From positions 36,014 through 100,013 of the forward strand of contig CACMVA010000002.1 in the NCBI GenBank assembly GCA_902617045.1: DNA of 64,000 bases, read 5' to 3'. The translations under genes were made by a program, and so were the position numbers. The DNA comes from an uncultured SAR86 cluster bacterium. GTDB taxonomy: Bacteria > Pseudomonadota > Gammaproteobacteria > Magnimaribacterales > D2472. Below the pieces are notes generated by a model. It worked only from the letters and a program-made list of their open reading frames with translations. It did no database searches and was not told where the DNA came from. Shown here piece by piece: positions 62,656 through 64,000 of the stretch. Position 1 is the stretch's first letter; each line of letters begins with the position of its first letter.

Positions 62656-64000
62656 TTAATTAAGTGTTACTGAGCGAATTAGCCTAGTGCCATTTCTTAT
62701 TAAGTGAATGGCTATCTTATTATTAGAAGAAAAATTGCTCAGCGCTTGATTAAATGAATCTACATCATAAACCATATATTTTTGCCCTTTATATTGGATC
62801 ATTGTGATTACATCGCCACGATTAACTTTTCCTGACGCTGCTGAGTTAGGATTTACTCTAGACACTATTACACCTTCTGGCATATTTATCATTGAAGGAT
62901 TGTCTCTATCAATATCAGCAACTTTTAATCCAAGAGGATCTGATGATTGTTGTGTTTTAGCTGGAATAAATTGCTCGCTAGTTATTGGAAGTTCACCCAA
63001 TACAAAATCTAAAGTTATTTCTTTTCCATCTCTTATAACTTTTGCTTTTGCTGAAGAGTCAGGCTTAATCTGGCCAACAACATGCGGAAGATCAGAACTG
63101 AACTTAATTTCTTTACTATCAAATTCAATTATTACATCTCCAGGAACCAATCCTGCATTGTCAGCTGACTCACCCTCTTCCACATCGTTAATAAGGGCTC
63201 CATAAGGTTTATTCATGCCTAAAGCATCTGCTAAATCACTATCAACTTCGCTCATTCTTACTCCTAAGTAGCCCCTTGATACTTCACCATTGTTAATGAT
63301 TTGATCTGCTACATCCATGGCAACATTTATAGGAATTGCAAATGCTAAACCTTGATATCCACCGCTCCTTGAGTATATTTGAGAATTGATGCCTACAACA
63401 TCTCCATCGAGGTTAAAAAGCGGTCCACCAGAATTTCCTGGATTTATAGCAACATCAGTTTGGAGAAATGGAACATAATTACCAATATTATTATTTTGAA
63501 TACTTCTTCCCTTAGCGCTTACAATTCCAGCAGTAACTGAGAAATCAAAGCTAAATGGTGATCCAATAGCTATTACCCAATCGCCAACATTTAACTTATC
63601 ACTATTGCCAACATTCACAGCGGGTAAATCTTTTCCATCTACCTCTAATACAGCAAGGTCTGACAATGGATCAACTCCAACAACCTTCGCTTTGAACTCT
63701 CGCCTGTCTGACAAGGAGACAACAACTTCGGTTGCATCTTCAACAACATGAAAATTAGTAAGGATATAGTTATTTTTAAGAATAAATCCTGAACCAAATG
63801 AAACTGATTCTCTTTTTTGTTGAGGCATCTCCCTAAAATCTCTTGGAATTCCAAATCTTTCAAGCATTTCATCAGGTATGCCACCGTAACCAAAAGAAGA
63901 CCTTTGCGAAACTTCTTTCTTTGCTGTGATATTAACAACTGCAGGTGCAGATTGATCAACTAGTTCTGAAATATTGTCTGGAAGTTGAGCATAAAGACTT
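62656..64000 (-). CDS. Do/DegQ-type periplasmic serine protease (partial, 5' end outside the window)
   Basis: C-terminal and catalytic part (448 codons) of a HtrA/MucD-type protease-chaperone; the signal peptide and start lie beyond the right edge. Visible from the edge: LPDNISELVDQSAPAVVNIT. The catalytic triad is His (ILTNFHVVEDA), Asp (PLSDLAVLEV) and Ser (AINPGNSGGPLFN). Two PDZ domains follow (SRGYLGVRMSEVDSDLADAL; MPEGVIVSRVNPNSAASGKV). It degrades misfolded periplasmic proteins. It is transcribed toward lepA with a 54-bp gap. Confidence 0.95.
   Translation of the reverse strand, partial: SLYAQLPDNISELVDQSAPAVVNITAKKEVSQRSSFGYGGIPDEMLERFGIPRDFREMPQQKRESVSFGSGFILKNNYILTNFHVVEDATEVVVSLSDRREFKAKVVGVDPLSDLAVLEVDGKDLPAVNVGNSDKLNVGDWVIAIGSPFSFDFSVTAGIVSAKGRSIQNNNIGNYVPFLQTDVAINPGNSGGPLFNLDGDVVGINSQIYSRSGGYQGLAFAIPINVAMDVADQIINNGEVSRGYLGVRMSEVDSDLADALGMNKPYGALINDVEEGESADNAGLVPGDVIIEFDSKEIKFSSDLPHVVGQIKPDSSAKAKVIRDGKEITLDFVLGELPITSEQFIPAKTQQSSDPLGLKVADIDRDNPSMINMPEGVIVSRVNPNSAASGKVNRGDVITMIQYKGQKYMVYDVDSFNQALSNFSSNNKIAIHLIRNGTRLIRSVTLN

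Overview
The window is about two-thirds A+T, very densely coded, and has short intergenic gaps and many overlapping start and stop codons. Its housekeeping genes (lepA-lepB-rnc-era-recO-acpS, queA-tgt-yajC-secD-secF, suhB/trmJ, a Do-type protease) are gammaproteobacterial in type. Together with a large TonB-dependent receptor, several polyglycine lipoproteins, a photolyase-like gene and many small secreted proteins, this suggests a streamlined marine gammaproteobacterium of SAR86-like character. That assignment is inference: there is no rRNA gene here to test it.

Layout. Positions 1-6.5 kb: the 5' part of a PhoB-type response regulator, two divergent acyl-CoA synthetases, gamma-glutamyltranspeptidase, a 28-codon membrane-peptide candidate and prepilin peptidase. 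6.6-10.5 kb: tRNA-Gly(TCC), two unknown exported proteins, and a photolyase/cryptochrome-like gene whose divergent promoter region carries 11-bp phased repeats. 10.5-18 kb: a PncC-like/NMN-adenylyltransferase-like fusion, ribosomal protein L33, and a minus-strand carbohydrate block reading pyk, sodium/sugar symporter, GH3 beta-glucosidase, glucokinase. 18-23.2 kb: an indoleamine 2,3-dioxygenase-like gene and a minus-strand set of flavin monooxygenase, malate synthase G and DUF1330. Both pyk and the monooxygenase/malate synthase set are preceded by the same roughly 268-bp promoter-RNA-terminator cassette. 23.2-33.7 kb: secreted proteins of one apparent paralogous family, a CE1-like esterase, tRNA-Gly(GCC), an M64 metallopeptidase lipoprotein, a large TonB receptor, a patatin and a rhodanese.

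33.7-45.6 kb is accessory and metabolic: GMC oxidoreductase, steroid 5-alpha-reductase-like membrane protein, extended SDR, amidase, alanine dehydrogenase, several NTF2-like and ABM-like small proteins, an RRM protein, tRNA-Glu, trmJ and a suhB whose metal site is degenerate. 45.5-50.8 kb is the queA-tgt-yajC-secDF operon, followed by tRNA-Leu(CAA) and a cadherin/cupredoxin lipoprotein. 53-62.6 kb is a tightly overlapping minus-strand set in transcription order lepA, lepB, rnc, era, recO, acpS, adk, tsaB-like, uppP, rsmJ, a gamma-butyrobetaine hydroxylase-like gene, DUF2805 and a small unknown. The window ends inside a Do-family serine protease.

How the genes fit together: beta-glucan oligomers would be cleaved by the GH3 enzyme, glucose imported by the symporter, phosphorylated by Glk and drained through Pyk, while malate synthase serves the glyoxylate route. 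The shared RNA cassette is placed where it could adjust both ends of this carbon flow. The two strongest candidates for undescribed biology are this duplicated RNA cassette and the phased-repeat operator shared by the photolyase-like gene and an unknown exported protein.
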